Source: Trichomonas vaginalis G3 (taxonomy: Eukaryota; Parabasalia; Trichomonadida; Trichomonadidae). Taken from it: 64,000 nucleotides of DNA. Made by a program: the position numbers and the translations under genes. Location: NCBI RefSeq assembly GCF_026262505.1, contig NC_067207.1, positions 22,288,082-22,352,081 on the forward strand. Direction: 5' to 3'. The first letter of the stretch is position 1. Every line of letters begins with the position of its first letter. Shown piece after piece: positions 48,067 through 57,640 of the stretch. Under the pieces are notes generated by a model, which was given only the letters and a program-made list of their open reading frames with translations, ran no database searches and was not told where the DNA came from.

Positions 48067-49305
48067 ACAGAAATTCATCAAAAGTGACACCTCAGAAAAG
48101 CTAAAATATTGAATTTTTGGAACTTTTGATAGAGCACGTTTTTAAATATTAATTAAAGTAAATGTATATTTTGTAAAGATTCTTTTTAATAAAAAAATAA
48201 AATTTTGAAGAAGAACACAAAATCTTCTGAAAAATAATATCACATAAACTCATATTATTTTCTAATATATAACTATTTTATATAAAAATCAAATTCAATG
48301 ATCTTAAAAGCGAAGGATAAACCTCAAAATTTACGAATATAATGAGTGGGAATATAATGCTTATCTATCATAAAACCATATGAAATATCAATTTTTGCTT
48401 TACGCCTAATTTTTGACGACAATTAGCAAAAAATGTTAAATGTTAACACTCAGTCCATTTGAATATGAAAAATAAAATTGACTTTGATTAAATGTTTTTA
48501 TTTATCATGCAATTCTTCTTGCGACCAAAGATTTGAATAAAAGTTCAAAAAATAAGATAGCTTAAAAAATAATATACGGTAGTGTTTACTAATAGATGAA
48601 TAGTATATAAATTCTATTAAAATGGATTTGATCCAAAAAAATATATAAAATTTGATCATAAATAAAATCGTTTTAAATTACTTCTTCATTTAAATTATAA
48701 CAATTATTTTTGGTTTTATATTTTTTTGGATCAAATCCATTTTAATAGAATTTATATACTATTCATCTATTAGTAAACACTACGTATATTTTTTTTAAGC
48801 TATCTTATTTTTTGAAATTTTATTCAAATCTTTGGTCGCAAGAAGAATTGCATGATAAATAAAAACATTTAATCAAAGTCAATTTTATTTTTCATATTCA
48901 AATGGACTGAGTGTTAACATTTAACATTTTTGCTAATTGTCGTCAAAAATTAGGCGTAAAGCAAAAATTGATATTTCATATGGTTTTATGATAGATAAGC
49001 ATTATATTCCCACTCATTATATTCGTAAATTTTGAGGTTTATCCTTCGCTTTTAAGATCATTGAATTTGATTTTTATATAAAATAGTTATATATTAGAAA
49101 ATAATATGAGTTTATGTGATATTATTTTTCAGAAGATTTCATTTTATATGCCTATGAAAAGTACTCTCAAAACTAACTTTTTCCTAATTATAATTAAATC
49201 TAGAATATTGTATTATGCTTAGTATTATTTCATTTTTCTCATTCAATTTAGAATTTACAAATGTCAAAAAATTGAGAGCTGTCACTTTTGATGAATTTCT
49301 GTTTA
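48064..49305. repeat. 26-bp perfect inverted repeat enclosing the hairpin region
   Basis: A 26-bp sequence beginning at the capsid stop codon (taaacagaaattcatcaaaa..., 48,064-48,089) is found exactly inverted at 49,280-49,305, inside the small frame at 49,215. The intervening arms between it and the large hairpin are not complementary. It may be the outer ends of an insertion or an inverted-duplication scar. Confidence 0.75.
48220..49139. mobile_element. 920-bp near-perfect hairpin (foldback) element
   Basis: Left arm 48,220-48,645 and right arm 48,717-49,139 are complementary over about 425 bp with only a few differences, around a ~71-bp loop. No coding frame is present. The arm ends read aaatcttctgaaaaataata. 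Length and structure match foldback transposons or inverted-duplication elements. High arm identity means recent formation or ongoing correction. No clear target duplication was found. Confidence 0.85.
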
Positions 49306-49397
49306 TTACAGATGAAGGTTTGAAATATCATCCAACAGGTACACCACCACAGTATAGAAGTTCATATGATGAAATATTGATGAATAGAAATGTTTAA
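49215..49397 (+). CDS. Short frame, probably a gene tail
   Basis: 60 residues from ATG 49,215; the last ~40 (VTFDEFLFITDEGLKYHPTG, PPQYRSSYDEILMNRN) look protein-like, the first ~18 do not. It ends 24 bp before the ATPase start. It is probably the surviving C-terminus of a gene separated from its beginning by the insertion upstream. Confidence 0.4.
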   Translation: MLSIISFFSFNLEFTNVKKLRAVTFDEFLFITDEGLKYHPTGTPPQYRSSYDEILMNRNV

Positions 49398-49421
49398 AAT
49401 TATAAATTTATTTTTGATTAA

Positions 49422-50247
49422 ATGGATTTAATTTCATACACCCCTTATGAAGAATTAGCAGGAGTATATAATACATACATAGATGATATGATTAATGAAG
49501 CATTGAGTGATAATAGAAATGCTCTATCTAAGGAAAAATTAATGAAAATTCCATATTCTGAATGTTACTTAAATTCAATCACTGCAGCAATTGGTAAACA
49601 GAATAAAGGTAAAACATTAACGATATTAAAACAAATTATCATTATTGCTAACACTTCCCCCTATTCACACGTGTTAATTTATATCAACCGTTCAGGTTCA
49701 CCTTCAGATGATACATTTGAATCTTTAAAGCATTTAATCAAAATTCCAATTATTTATTTATCACAAGAAGAAGCAGAAGATTATTTAAAAAACTTTTTAA
49801 TGTATAAAGAATTATATAATACAATCAAGAAGCAAGGATTAGAGGATAAAATTATTGATAAACAACGGGATGAATTATTTGAAACACTTTCTATTTCAAA
49901 TTTTGATAGAGAATTTTTGCATTCACTCATTTTTCTAGATGATGCAGTGAAATCAAAACTAATAACAAATGAGAAATCATATTTTAATCAGTTATTAACT
50001 CAATGTCGACACATTCAGTGTTCATTCTTTGGCTGTTCAATATTTCAAAGCATTAAGCACAAACATTAAATCAAATCTATCAACACTTTTCATTTTCAGT
50101 GGGTTTAGTCGTCAACAGTTGAACGTTATGCTTTATCAAGTGAATTTACCAATAAGCATTAATGAACTTTACACACAATATCAGCAATTAGGTGAACATG
50201 GAAAAATGATAGTTGATTTAAATAAAGGAGGTGTTAAATTTGATTAA
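49422..50247 (+). pseudogene. Genome-packaging ATPase of element 2
   Basis: Walker A GKQNKGKT at about residues 58-65 and a Walker B SLIFLDDA near 170 identify the A32/FtsK-HerA-type ATPase, homologous to 17,618-18,493 in element 1. The C-terminal part is present but the gene is broken, about one break. In the family it translocates DNA into capsids. It follows the capsid region in the same direction. Confidence 0.75.
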
Positions 50248-50287
50248 CTTTTTATAATTAATTTTTATTTTTTATTTATAATTAAAC

Positions 50288-51187
50288 ATGACAGAAATGG
50301 CAAATCTTCTACAGGTTCCATTAAAACAAGGAACAAACAAAAAGGGTGCATATAATAGAACTATGAAAGTTCCTGATGGAATGAAAGAATTAGTTCATAT
50401 TGTTGCTGGTCTTCAAAAAGATGTTAAACAAATGAGAAACGTTTTAACATTACCAGAAGCTCAAGCATATGCCAAACGTCAAGGTCCAAATTGGGAAGCA
50501 CACGAAGCAGACATTACGGGTCCAAATGGAAAACCTGATGGTATAAATGAAGTTTTCATTACTGATGGTCAAGGTAATATTAAAGTCATAAATGGTTATA
50601 AATTAACTATAACTGATTATCCTAAACGTAAAGCATATAATGAACGTTATCCTATGCAATTTGATGAAAATGGAAAAGCTGTTAAACAATACATTGGAGA
50701 AGGTGAAAATGGTCCAATTAATTCATACCGTTATAATCCATATTCTTATTTCAATGAAGAATTAAATGTTATTGAAGAGGGACCGGATGGATTACCACGA
50801 TATTCTAACCAGTTTGATGGTCAATATGCAAATATTAGACCTGAAATTTCAGCTAAGAAATTCTTTAAAGTTGCTTTATTCGATCCAGTTTTCGCAAATG
50901 TTAAAGATGAACTTAAACAGCAATTCCAACCAATTATAGTAGCAAGAATTGCATCAGGTGCTTTATCTCAAGCATTCAAAGATTTAATTAAGAAACCATT
51001 ATATCAGCAACGAGGTTTAACTTATGATTTAGTTAAGGAATCAGATAAAAGAAAATTTGAGAAATCAGATGATTATAAGAATGCAATTAATGAATATATT
51101 AGGTCTATTAATTACAATGAACCAGCTAAAAATCAACTTCAAGAACAAATACAGGGAATAATAGATTCAAAACTTCCAGCAAAATAA
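50288..51187 (+). CDS. Element 2 protein with DGxxEV..NGY signature, unknown
   Basis: 299 residues, open. A block around residues 70-115 ([20 protein letters not shown], then [18 protein letters not shown]) resembles calcium-loop-containing segments in structural proteins of viruses with double jelly-roll capsids, as far as I can judge. The second half is helical and ends in Gln/Lys-rich helices. It sits between the ATPase and CCG-motif genes, so a virion-associated role is likely, but the family is not firmly recognised. Confidence 0.6.
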   Translation: MTEMANLLQVPLKQGTNKKGAYNRTMKVPDGMKELVHIVAGLQKDVKQMRNVLTLPEAQAYAKRQGPNWEAHEADITGPNGKPDGINEVFITDGQGNIKVINGYKLTITDYPKRKAYNERYPMQFDENGKAVKQYIGEGENGPINSYRYNPYSYFNEELNVIEEGPDGLPRYSNQFDGQYANIRPEISAKKFFKVALFDPVFANVKDELKQQFQPIIVARIASGALSQAFKDLIKKPLYQQRGLTYDLVKESDKRKFEKSDDYKNAINEYIRSINYNEPAKNQLQEQIQGIIDSKLPAK

Positions 51188-51219
51188 AAGTTTAAATATA
51201 TTTTTTTATTCGATTATAA

Positions 51220-51889
51220 ATGAGAAGACGTTTCACTAGTCAAAAGAACACTAACGCAAAAGCAGAGATTACGGTTGGTTATAACGTAAATGATGATAAA
51301 TCACGAATTATTCAAAATGTTAAAGTTAATGTTAGCCCTGAATTAACAAGGTCAGCAACTCAACCAAATTTATTAACTCGTGACTTACCGAAGAATGAGG
51401 AGAATGAAGAAACCATGAGAATGGAGACCCAATCATTTTATCTGAACCCGGTAAAGAACCTGTTGAAATTCCCACTTATCCAACATACCCCCGCCACTTT
51501 CATCAAACATCGAGAACCCATATAAAATAGACATTAATTCTGAATTAATGAAAATTTACCGTGATATAATAATTAATAATTATGATTCAATAATAAATTT
51601 AATTGACCAATCCGGTTTAATTATTTTACCTTATGAATCATTAATTCACATTATCGCCATTCTTTGTGATGTTCAAGATTCAGACGTTAAGATTCAATTT
51701 TTCATAGATGATGAGGTTTCATGCTGCGGAACAGTTGCAAAAATAAATCCGATAACGGATATTAGCACAATTAAGATATCAAAGAACGGAACAACAACTG
51801 AACTTCATTTAACATATAATGATATTTATAATAAAATAGTTGATGAATATAAAATATCACTTGAAAAATTCTTTGTTAAGGCTATTTAA
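51220..51889 (+). pseudogene. CCG-motif protein of element 2
   Basis: The C-terminal part (51,548-51,889) contains DEVSCCGTVAKINPITDI and ends in ISLEKFFVKAI, corresponding to the element 1 protein at 13,982. The N-terminal part (from MRRRFTSQKNTNAKAEIT) is hydrophilic, as there. The gene is broken, about one break. Conservation of the Cys-Cys-Gly block across otherwise diverged elements marks it as a core gene. Confidence 0.65.
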
Positions 51890-52365
51890 TATTCAAGCAT
51901 TAACATTATCGAATAATAATCCTTTGAATCATAATCAATAATAATTGGCCTTTCACCAGTTTCTATCGTTTGTTTTATTTCTTTTTGTTCCCCACTATCC
52001 GGATCGGTCATTGTAATTGTTTTTGTTATAGTATCAGCTTTATCTTTAACTTCAATCTTTTTTCCATCGGGATATTTAAACCAAAATTCCAAAAATTCGA
52101 TATTGTCAATCTGTTCATATTTTAATCTATCAATTACATTTTTAATACCATCTGAAAATCTTATGAAATGGTCATTATATGGGTTTGATTGAACTAAATT
52201 TGAATGAAGTGAAATATAACCTGTTGATGAATATGACACTGACTCATATTTTCTGAAAACACTAAAATTTATAACATGAATGAATTTCTTATTCGTTGAA
52301 TTTATGAATTCTTGAGGTAATCTTATTCTAGTTTTATTTATCACTGGAAAATAACGCTTTACCAT
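51886..52365 (-). CDS. Minor-capsid-like protein of element 2 (minus strand)
   Basis: I chose the ATG at 52,365 (MVKRYFPVINKTRIRLPQEF), giving 159 residues. The protein is beta-rich with an N-terminal pattern (TRIRLPQEFINSTNKKFIHV) like the start of the minor-capsid-like genes in element 1, followed by a strand-rich middle and a polar C-terminus. Its 3' end overlaps the CCG-motif gene end by 4 bp. Divergent from the next gene with a 20-bp gap. Function inferred from position and pattern only. Confidence 0.5.
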   Translation of the reverse strand: MVKRYFPVINKTRIRLPQEFINSTNKKFIHVINFSVFRKYESVSYSSTGYISLHSNLVQSNPYNDHFIRFSDGIKNVIDRLKYEQIDNIEFLEFWFKYPDGKKIEVKDKADTITKTITMTDPDSGEQKEIKQTIETGERPIIIDYDSKDYYSIMLMLEY

Positions 52366-52385
52366 ATTTTTAATCGTAATAAAAA
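52366..52385. promoter_or_regulatory. 20-bp bidirectional promoter gap
   Basis: Only atttttaatcgtaataaaaa separates two divergent start codons (52,365 minus and 52,386 plus). The TCGTAATAAA string recurs directly before the start at 53,150, so it is likely part of the core promoter. Confidence 0.5.
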
Positions 52386-53125
52386 ATGTCAATTATCAAT
52401 ATTATTTCGAATAATAACTGTGAATTAAATTTAACAGTTAGCGGAATTTATAATGTTACTCTCGTTTCTGTGAGTGGTAAATTTAATCCCATTCTTTTAG
52501 ACCCTTCAGATTATATATCATTTATTAAAGATGACCATGAGCCGCATAGCGGCGGGGTCGTAGACCATGAAAAAACGTATGATATGTATATAAATAATGT
52601 GATAGCGAAATGGGATATTAACATGATTTTAAGTTATTTAAATGAATCATTTATCGTATGGTATGAAGAAAATTTTAAATCAAAACCTGATAAACTTTTT
52701 GAACTTGATGAAATAAATAACCTTATTAAATTTCCGCTGAAAATTAAATTTTGTACTCCTCATCTTCGTTCATTGTTGGGGATATTAAATTTTGAAAAAG
52801 ATGTTGGGGATGTTTTGTATTCTGACACTGGTTCCAATTTCATTTTAATCAAATGTGATAAAGTTAATACCCCAATGAGATTTTCACATCAACATTAGAC
52901 CCTAACTCTTACCCATCAATACAAAACATTTTATCCATCAACTTAAACACATTTTCTTTATCATATCCGTTTCAATTATCCGGGAATTCATTTATTCTTC
53001 ATTCAAAAGATTTATCAAATATTAAATTTAGAATAACTGACCTATTTGATTGTGATTTAGAATTTATGAATGAAATATTATGGCAATTTCAAATAGAGAA
53101 AATAGCTGATGAGATAACGGATTAA
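52386..53125 (+). pseudogene. Minor-capsid-like protein of element 2 (plus strand)
   Basis: The first part is beta-rich and includes FPLKIKFCTPHLRSLLGILN, resembling the LSPxLxxLLGF segment of minor capsid proteins in Polinton-class elements. The end carries a frame segment of type IKFRITDLFDCDLEF, typical of the last strands. The gene is broken, about one break. Likely a single jelly-roll vertex protein. Confidence 0.6.
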
Positions 53126-53149
53126 ATATTTATTTTTAAATCGTAATAA

Positions 53150-54193
53150 ATGATTAAACAACAGCAACTTAAGGCGCAAAACGCCCAGGTCCTTCAGACC
53201 ATTACATACGCCATATATGCATATAATTCAAAGACGGCAGAACAAACGCAAAGGTTGAAATATGGAGATTTGGAGATAGTATTGAAAAATGACCATTTCG
53301 AATTCGTTTGCAAAGGTGGTGCAGTGATATCTAATATAAAAGAAATTTTATTTATGAATTCAAAAATTAAAGGTATAACGGATGATATAACATCAATTCC
53401 ACCAGAAGAACAGAGATATTATGCATTAAATGCATTTCCTAAAGTTTTGAAGATTGGAAGATTTAATTTAAATGAGGAATTCATAGAAGGTTTCCTAAAC
53501 GACATAATGAAGAAGGTGGATAAGGAATATGTTAACGATGAGTTAATGAAGAAAGCAAATTTGGTTTATGTTGATGAAAAAGATAATGAAATTAAAGAAA
53601 AGGTTGAATGGTATCATGAATGGACATTGGAGACTTTTAAAGTTAAAGCTGATACAGAATGGGTTTCAGGATGTTTAGACCTTAAAGCAGATAAAACTTA
53701 TGTTAACGATGAGTTAATGAAGAAAGCAGATAAGGAATATGTTAATACTGAATTAAATACAATTCTTGAGATGATTTACCCCATTGGTTCAATATATACA
53801 TCAATGAATTCAACAAATCCAGCTGATGTATTCGGTTTCGGTACATGGCAACAAATAACCGATCGTTTCCTCTATTGTGCTAACTCTTCAAAGCAAACAG
53901 GTGGTTCAAAGAAAATTAAAGAAGCAAACCTTCCGCCGCATAAGCATACAGGAACTACAAACTTTTCTGGCGACCATATACACTCATTAAGAGACCACCC
54001 ATTATACAACTCAGACTATGAAGCCGGTCATGATGTTTTATCTCCAGTTTATAACGATTCAACAAAAAAGACTTTTCGACCAACTGAACCAGGAGGAAAT
54101 CATTCACACACTTTCACAACAAATCCAACAGGCTCGGGTGAAGATTACATGCCACCATTTATGACTGTATTTGCATGGTACCGTCTTGAATAA
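53150..54193 (+). CDS. Phage-tail-fibre/collar-like protein
   Basis: 347 residues, open. The C-terminal ~140 residues carry the collar/Gp10-type pattern: IYPIGSIYTSMNSTNPADVF, FGFGTWQQITDRFLY, LPPHKHTGTT, GNHSHT and YMPPFMTVFAWYRLE. The histidines probably bind a metal along a trimer axis. Residues ~125-205 contain repeats of ADKEYVNDELMKKA type, a stalk-like coiled coil. In phages this domain is a tail-fibre tip or assembly module; its presence in two elements here points to a conserved virion attachment fibre. Leader TCGTAATAA. Confidence 0.8.
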   Translation: MIKQQQLKAQNAQVLQTITYAIYAYNSKTAEQTQRLKYGDLEIVLKNDHFEFVCKGGAVISNIKEILFMNSKIKGITDDITSIPPEEQRYYALNAFPKVLKIGRFNLNEEFIEGFLNDIMKKVDKEYVNDELMKKANLVYVDEKDNEIKEKVEWYHEWTLETFKVKADTEWVSGCLDLKADKTYVNDELMKKADKEYVNTELNTILEMIYPIGSIYTSMNSTNPADVFGFGTWQQITDRFLYCANSSKQTGGSKKIKEANLPPHKHTGTTNFSGDHIHSLRDHPLYNSDYEAGHDVLSPVYNDSTKKTFRPTEPGGNHSHTFTTNPTGSGEDYMPPFMTVFAWYRLE

Positions 54194-54212
54194 AATCTTT
54201 ATTTTTACATAA

Positions 54213-54771
54213 ATGAGTTTAAAAGAAGTATTCGAATCATCACCGTGGAGGTCATTTAAAAAATTCTATGAAGCTGCAAAGAATGCGGGAAATTCTTGAG
54301 TTTTGGTTGAAAGAATACGGTCGAGCCAAAAGTGGCTCGACCTCAAAACAAGCATTTTATGAGCTTACTAAGGGTGTTATAAATGAATTCAAAGGTATTT
54401 ACATACATCCTGACCTCGTTCATTTTGTTGCTGAATGGTGCTCTGTAAAGTATGCATTTTATGTCAAAGATATTATGGACTCCATAGACAAGAAAGTTCA
54501 TGAGAAGTTAGATGAAGAAGAACTTGAAGATACAGTAGAGAATGCTAAACCTTTGTTTGAAGAAGAAGTTAGAAAAATGCATGAAAAACAACAAGAACAT
54601 GAACGTGAGATATGTTATGGTTATAGAGATTCTCCATACGAACTAGACCAATGGGAACAAGAAGATTTAAAGAGAGAATTTAGAGAATATGAACTCGCTA
54701 AGATAGCAATAGAAGCTGCAGAAAAGAAGTTAAAAGTTTGGGGTCGTTTTGTACAAAAATATTGTGAGTAA
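54213..54771 (+). pseudogene. KilA-N-type gene of element 2 (mosaic with element 1)
   Basis: The start (MSLKEVFESSPWRSFKKFYE) belongs to the KilA-N family; the middle has LVHFVAEWCSVKYAFYVKDI, the KilA-N core. The C-terminal half (from about 54,471) is almost identical in DNA to 21,934-22,240 of element 1 and identity runs past the stop codon. A 10-bp-stem hairpin (54,319-54,342) lies in the coding region at the site equivalent to the palindrome of the element 1 gene. The N-terminal part appears broken, about one break. Confidence 0.75.
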
Positions 54772-54779
54772 ATGAACCA

Positions 54780-55045
54780 TTTATTTTTGTCATAAACGAC
54801 CAAAAATATATTTTATCGTTAATGGTTTCAGTGTCACCACGTCACCATGTGTCACCTGGTTAATTAACTTCTCTTAAAAATGATGACAACATGACATTTT
54901 GACAACAGGTACGAAAGGAGGAAGGCATTTATGAATTATTTTTGAATAACTGAACGTGTCACCACGTCACCATGTCACCAGGTTAATTAACTTCTTTAAA
55001 AAATGATGACAACATGACATTTTGACAACAGTCCTGGAAATTTGA
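54780..55045 (+). repeat. Element 2 repeat with CACGTCACCATGTCACC core (left set)
   Basis: Two tandem copies of a ~120-bp unit containing GTGTCACCACGTCACCATG, GGTTAATTAACTTCT and AACATGACATTTTGACAACA. The same unit occurs twice, inverted, at 57,415-57,640. Just left of it, GACCAAAAATATATTTTAT derives from element 1-type repeats, carried along with the KilA-N segment. Confidence 0.8.
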
Positions 55046-55103
55046 TGCAGTCCAAAAATAAAGTTAGTTTTAAATTTATTTTTATTTTTTTATTCCTATA
55101 TAA

Positions 55104-55322
55104 ATGACAGCAACAAACAACAACAGTAATTTTATCGTTTCTGATGAAAATATCATTGATTCATTAGCTGAGGAATTAGTTACGGCAGAAACTAAAACCC
55201 TCAACGAAAGAATTGGTGAAAACAAGATTGATTTACATAACTACCTCAAACATGATGGAGGAAGAGGAAGGAAAACTGGTGTGGCTTTATTAGTAAATAA
55301 AATTTCAAATTTAACGTTATAG
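55104..55322 (+). CDS. Short element 2 frame, probably gene beginning
   Basis: 72 residues starting MTATNNNSNFIVSDENIIDS, after a T-rich leader (TTTTATTTTTTTATTCCTAT) like those of other element genes. Downstream sequence continues in broken coding form, so this is probably only the beginning of a longer gene. No domain recognised. Confidence 0.45.
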   Translation: MTATNNNSNFIVSDENIIDSLAEELVTAETKTLNERIGENKIDLHNYLKHDGGRGRKTGVALLVNKISNLTL

Positions 55323-57414
55323 ATGTTGATCATCAATAAATCGTACAAATGAAATGAATTAAAAGCACAGTTAGAAAAGATATTTTAATCAAACTTTTCG
55401 GGATAAGAATGTTCATCGTTTAAAGAACCGCTTCAGGAGGTCTTCAACATTTTATTGTAACACTAATTTCTTCTATTCAGTTTCGAACAGAATGATTAAT
55501 GCTATTCCTTGCAATGATTATGATATCGATATCATGACTTCAATGGATATTCAAAGCGTTCTTTAGTAAGTTAGATCTGATTCAAGAGTTCGGCAAGAAT
55601 GCAACAGAACCAATCAAAACATACTCATTCTTCGTGGAAGTTATGGATTCAACATTAACTAGAACAGTGAATGATATATTAAATGATTTGAATATTAAGG
55701 TAAGAGTTGAAACGAAGAATGAAGAAATAAAGAGTATAATGAATGAAAACAAAGATGTAAACATTGACGAATAAACTTGCCCAGAGCATAGTCGATGGAT
55801 ATAGTGATTTTGAAGTACATAATGACGGTGGAAACATGAATTTAAGAAAAGAAGTTACATTATTCACACTGTTTCAAGCAATTAATTCGTTACCCGGATC
55901 ATTTGATTAATGAAGCATACGATAACGTTTATAACTTCTGCAGGCTTAACTGAAAATGAAAACAGTGATTTGAAAAAGCACGTAGTAGATATGCACATTT
56001 AATGATTCCTCCCATTTGTTTTTAGTGAAGATTCTAAAACTATATCAAAAGGAATATTATGATGAATAACGTTTTGGCCTTTATTACGTAAGCCAAAAAA
56101 AAAATAAACCATTTGATATAAACTTGATGATTCATTCTTGATAATAGATAATTTAGACGCAAGGCTGAAAATCATCAGAATAAAAACAGTTCTGAATAAT
56201 TGAGGATTTTATCACGTGTAATCCGTTTTGTAGATTGTGGAAATAAATATTCATTCAAAGGACTATAATATCCACGACAAAATGAATCAAATATCATTCG
56301 TTCTTCCAATCAAACATGAAAGAGTCACTTAAAATGATTAAATTATTTAAAGAAGAAGGTAAAAACAATAACAGGAATGTGACTACTACATCAATATTAT
56401 ATCATTAACCGTTAAGGGTGTTTGCTTTAAATCTGATTCCCAATGTTTTCTCAACGTTTTAAGGTTATAAATGCAACGTTCTCGAAAGCCTGATTACTCA
56501 AAAATTGAGATTGTTTATGAATTTCATTAAAGAAGCCATTTGTGATAAATAAGTGTATAAATACCTTCTCGGCTGGATTGCCATCAATGATTCAACATCC
56601 TGGAATCAAGAATGAACAGCAATTATTTTGAAAGGACTTCAGGGAACAGTAAAAAACAGATTAAACATATATCTAAGAGGTTATTTAGTAAAAACATTAC
56701 GGAATAGGTGAGCTAACGGGTATTTCAATTAGTAGTTGAGAATAAAATATTCTTGTATATAAAATGACTCAAGAATGTTGGTGAAAGATAGCACTCGCAA
56801 AACTTATACGCTTTGAAAAATCAATTATTACGGATAATAGATATTAGAATTAATGAAAAGAATCAACCACAGAAGAACTGCTCAGAATGTTGCCAATTTC
56901 ATTTTGGTAACTAATAACGTCTACCCTGTCAAAATTGAAGTTGGAGACAGAAAATACGTAGTTTTAAGAGTTAATGGTAAATACAAGGGTCCAATTTGAT
57001 TACTTCAAGAATTTGATGAATTCATGCACTAAGAATTTAATGATAATTTACTAACATATTTTTATGCAAATATGACCTTTCATCATTTAATGTACGAATC
57101 ATACCGATGACTGAAGCTCAAAAAGATTTAATTGAATTATCAAAACAAATCCTTTAGATGAATGGATAAATACACATTATGATGAATTGTGTGCAGGTAT
57201 GACGTGTAAAAATGCTCTATTCTGCAAACCATCAGAATAAAAAGAAAGAATTTCCAAATGAGCTATTAAGGATAAATGTGATAGGAAACAGAGAAGAATA
57301 GATGGTAAACAACAGCGGTGTTATGTTTGAAAGAAGAAATGAAAGGATTATATAAACAGGTTGAACCAAACGATAATGAAGCTTTATAAAGTATGATTGA
57401 ACTTTATTTTTGCA
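55323..57414 (+). pseudogene. Decayed region of element 2 with SF3 helicase relic
   Basis: Heavily broken coding sequence, dozens of breaks. The clearest part is around 56.5-57.1 kb, where a segment of type NVANFILVTNNVYPVKIEVG matches motif C and following residues of the element 1 helicase at 15,404. Upstream parts (55.6-55.9 kb) keep short protein-like stretches of unknown identity. Confidence 0.65.
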
Positions 57415-57640
57415 TTAACCTGCTTGTGATGTCAAAATGTCATGTTATCATAAGAGAGATTAATATACCAGGTGACACATGGTGACGTGTGACACGCCTT
57501 CATTTCTTCAAAAAATAATTCATTAAATGCCTTCCTCCTTTCGTACTATTAAAATGTCATATCTGTCAGTAATTTTAAGAGAAGTTAATTAACCTGGTGA
57601 CATGGTGACGGGTGACACTTCGTCTCGAAAAGAGACGTTG
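57415..57640 (-). repeat. Element 2 repeat (right, inverted set)
   Basis: Two copies of the unit described at 54,780-55,045, in inverse orientation, framing the decayed helicase region. Copies differ by short substitutions. Confidence 0.8.

Larger units (their letters stand above)
45053..57640. mobile_element. Element 2: older Maverick/Polinton-class relative
   Basis: Gene content parallels element 1: small proteins, major capsid protein, packaging ATPase, CCG-motif protein, minor-capsid-like genes, tail-fibre-like gene, KilA-N gene, SF3 helicase relic. The left two thirds are largely open; the right third (55.3-57.4 kb) is heavily broken with dozens of breaks. No integrase, methylase, terminal repeats or target duplication were seen, so the limits given are those of recognisable content and the element is probably incomplete. 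It is clearly older than element 1. A 920-bp hairpin is inserted after the capsid gene. Confidence 0.75.

Noticed and set aside
48220-49139. Reading the 920-bp hairpin as terminal repeats of element 2.
   Set aside because: It lies between capsid and ATPase genes of the same element and its arms face each other across a 71-bp loop, so it is an internal insertion.
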